Of a stretch of DNA of 64,000 nucleotides, positions 61,636 to 64,000 are shown one piece after another. The stretch covers positions 68,747,501-68,811,500 of the forward strand of contig NC_060213.1 in NCBI RefSeq assembly GCF_021130785.1. Reading direction: 5' to 3'. Both the position numbers and the translations under genes were made by a program. Numbering within the stretch: position 1 is the stretch's first letter; each line of letters opens with the position of its first letter. The notes beneath the pieces are model-generated. The model saw only the letters and a list, made by a program, of their open reading frames with translations, had not been told where the DNA came from and ran no database searches. This DNA comes from Homalodisca vitripennis. Taxonomy: Eukaryota; Arthropoda; Insecta; Hemiptera; Cicadellidae.

Positions 61636-63620
61636 CCTCAATTTGATGTAGACTTATTTCATGATGTTGTTGTTTATTACAAGAACTGGCGCATATTATG
61701 CCATGTACTACTAACGAGGTAGTGCCTGTAGCGTAGCAGGCTTTGTTCAAACTGTATGCAAAAATTGATAACTCATTTCATTGTCGAGACAACCTGTGAA
61801 AAAACAGACATGCAAACAGAAAATACTTTTTATAGGGTCCCAGGCAGATAAAAGAGAGTCTCTTCAAGCCGACTGAGTGATAGACTTCTATTAAGCTCAT
61901 TTATATTACATTGGTTGGCATGCACCTTCAACGAGCCCATAGCTTTCAGTGTAGAAGTGATGTTTCTGCGAAATGTAACATATAAATTTCAATCGTTACT
62001 GCAGATTGGTAGTTACGTTAAATCTCAGTCAAATTCCACAGAGGTACATAAGACAATATCGAAATATCTTTTTTTTTACATAAAATACTCTTGCATAAGG
62101 GCATCGAAGGACTCTATAGCATGTAACGAAAGCCTTACAGAGGTACATAAGACAAAATCGAAATATCTTTTTTTACTTAAAATACTCATGCAAAATGGTA
62201 TCGAAGGACTCTATAGAATCTAACGAAAGCCTTACCAACCAATCCACCAAATAGTACAAGTTAAAGTGCCACATTATTAAACTCCAAAACTCCAATCTGT
62301 TTAAAACATTTGATTATTCTTTAAGTTTGTCATTGACACCATTGATTCTCTTAATATCGATGAAAAATATTTCGTAACTGAAACAAACTACATAGAGTTA
62401 CATATACCACCATCGAACTCAATATTCCTCTTATGCAAGTGAAGTTTAGATGTCTTTCCGTTCTCGAGTATCGAGGCAACAGAAACAGATAACAGTAATA
62501 ATAAATAATTTTAATAATGATAAAAGAAATTATCATTTTATATAAAATATTGATTAATTTTTATTTTTGAGTTATAAGTGATTATTAACTTATTAGTTTT
62601 AAATAGGGGGAGAAAGAACCCTATTTGGTTTGATTATATAACTCTTATTACTTTCTGAATAACGTAGAAAAACCTTACCTTATTCAATAAGATAAGGGTT
62701 TTGAATAGTTTCAAAAATTGTTTTTCACAGCATATTTGTATGGTGTATGTAGTTGACATATCATCATACGGGCTGGTCTACTTATTGGATAGCTTTGAAG
62801 GTATTAGTAATGTGCCATTTGTTATGACGTTATGAACCAACAGTTTATATTTACATACTTCTAAAATATGGAGCTATTGTTATATTGTGTGTCTGTAATA
62901 TATTTACAATCAGTAAAAGAAAATTCTGTCTATAGGCCCTCATATGTATGATTAAATGGAAAATCTTATAGCCGAAAAGTCAATTGTGATATACTTTTGG
63001 TCTGAGATAAAGACAGTGCAGATCCATAGACTGTCTGTAACAGTGGCACTATTTACCAGTACCATCGATGCTGTACTGTTCCAACTCTAATCCTTGTTGT
63101 GCTCAATAAATTGCTCGTACAGGCTGGTGGCCCATGAGAACAAGTAGAATACTGATAAAAAGGTGATTTTACTCTCATTTTTATTATAAAAAATAAAAAA
63201 GTGCCATTCGAAAATTGCATCTTTTATTATCTAAGAACATTTCCCCTTAAAACATGAAGGTCAAAGCAATTCTACAAATTGTAGTTTAATGTTTATGAAT
63301 GAAGATTGTGCAGGATACATTAGAAAAGCAATCTTTTCATTATTGATAAAAAAACATAGTTCCCTCCTTTTTATTACTGTAATTAACTAGCACACAGAAG
63401 GATGAATAATAACCTATGCAATTCTTGTACTAATAACAGTTTTGTATGAATAATAAAACGCATTTCCTTTGAACTAATTGAGTAAACTACACATTGTGAT
63501 ATCCATATATATTACTGCTCTCCTTTATCGATGATCACTAGATCTATTGTGTTTAGTGCCTGCAGTGATATTTAGATAGGTATTATAACGAAGAACTCTA
63601 CAGTGAGGCATACATACATA
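61636..63620. other. Intergenic stretch, no gene seen
   Basis: AT-rich. The longest open frame (61915-62223, 102 codons) runs through the direct duplication at 62039-62235 and has no recognisable domain, so I do not call it a gene. Nothing else was recognised. Confidence 0.5.
62039..62235 (+). repeat. Direct duplication, about 99-bp period, two copies
   Basis: CAGAGGTACATAAGACAA starts at 62039 and again at 62138. Both copies contain TCGAAATATCTTTTTTT and ATCGAAGGACTCTATAG and end AACGAAAGCCTTAC. They differ in a homopolymer length and several substitutions. Confidence 0.88.
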
Positions 63621-63993
63621 ATTTAATAAATTTGAATTCAACTGTTAAGTTCGTTTTCTGAAAACTGTAGATAATTGCAGAGGAGTAATTCAGTTCCTTA
63701 CTTAGAGCAAGCAACATATCAGACATTTATATACATGTGTTATGTAAAGTGCTCTGTTTTATATAATCGAGTATAACATTATATACATAGAAACATAATA
63801 GGTTATTTAACTTATGTTCGTTCCAGTATGTATTGATTTTATACTGGATTATAAAAAACCTAGCACTTTACATAACACATGTATGTAAATGTCTGATATG
63901 TTGCTTGCTCTAAGGAAGGAAGTCAATTACTCGTCTGCAATTATCTACAGTTTCTGAAAACGAATAGAAAAGTTGAATTCAAATTTATGAAAT
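63621..63993. mobile_element. Foldback (MITE-like) element with arms of about 132 bp
   Basis: The left arm 63621-63753 and right arm 63862-63993 are inverted copies with roughly 90% identity by eye (AAATTTGAATTCAACT and TTAGAGCAAGCAACATATCA in both), separated by a 108-bp spacer. There is no coding capacity. Long inverted arms with a short spacer fit a non-autonomous foldback DNA transposon. The outer end is close to the window edge, so a target-site duplication could not be settled. Confidence 0.75.
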
Positions 63994-64000
63994 TGTGTAT

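Overview
This 64 kb window looks like AT-rich intergenic DNA from an animal nuclear genome, most likely an arthropod and probably an insect. The support is the transposon mix: a BEL/Pao LTR element, an endonuclease-bearing Penelope-like element (PLE), Jockey-type non-LTR elements ending in short tandem tails, a tRNA-derived SINE, long (TA)n and (AG)n arrays and a 140-bp satellite. I cannot name the species. I found no convincing host protein-coding gene, rRNA or functional tRNA. All recognisable coding sequence belongs to mobile elements.

Layout. Positions 1-2762 consist almost only of homopolymer runs and look like an assembly or base-calling artefact. About 2.8-14.6 kb is AT-rich DNA with a 65-bp (AG)n array. 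A 5'-truncated non-LTR retrotransposon lies at 14.65-17.17 kb (+), followed by an array of about 6.7 copies of a 140-bp satellite (17.6-18.55 kb). Several short blocks at 9.05-11.85 kb recur in the same order and orientation at 18.65-21.48 kb, offset by about 9.6-9.7 kb. They suggest an old duplication or two copies of an unknown element. A SINE lies at 22.3-22.54 kb (-) and an unexplained GC-richer island at 24.84-25.74 kb.

The most striking structure is at 29.68-36.65 kb: two near-identical PLE units head to tail, with three direct pseudo-LTRs and one inverted 5' pseudo-LTR. Each pseudo-LTR holds a hammerhead-ribozyme-like core. A candidate target-site duplication flanks the whole composite, so it may have inserted as one unit. 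The two units differ largely by small indels, many in homopolymers.

From 41.84 to 42.98 kb (-) is the 3' end of one Jockey-type element. A second, 5'-truncated one lies at 44.23-47.2 kb (-) with a candidate 8-bp target-site duplication. At 48.6 kb there is a perfect 57-bp-arm palindrome, and at 51.7 kb an exactly 16-bp-periodic C15A array. A complete BEL/Pao element occupies 52,336-61,311 (LTRs 972 and 958 bp, 5-bp duplication CAATG). It carries Gag, protease-like, RT, RNase H and integrase sequence in order but is broken by many frameshifts. It sits inside an 85-88-bp minisatellite. A foldback element with arms of about 132 bp ends the window.

How the genes work together: the BEL/Pao modules form one retrotransposition cassette, the PLE encodes RT and GIY-YIG endonuclease in one protein, and the non-LTR fragments are dead 5'-truncated copies. 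The concentration of indels in homopolymers suggests that some apparent frameshifts are sequence errors rather than biological decay. All alignments here were made by eye.
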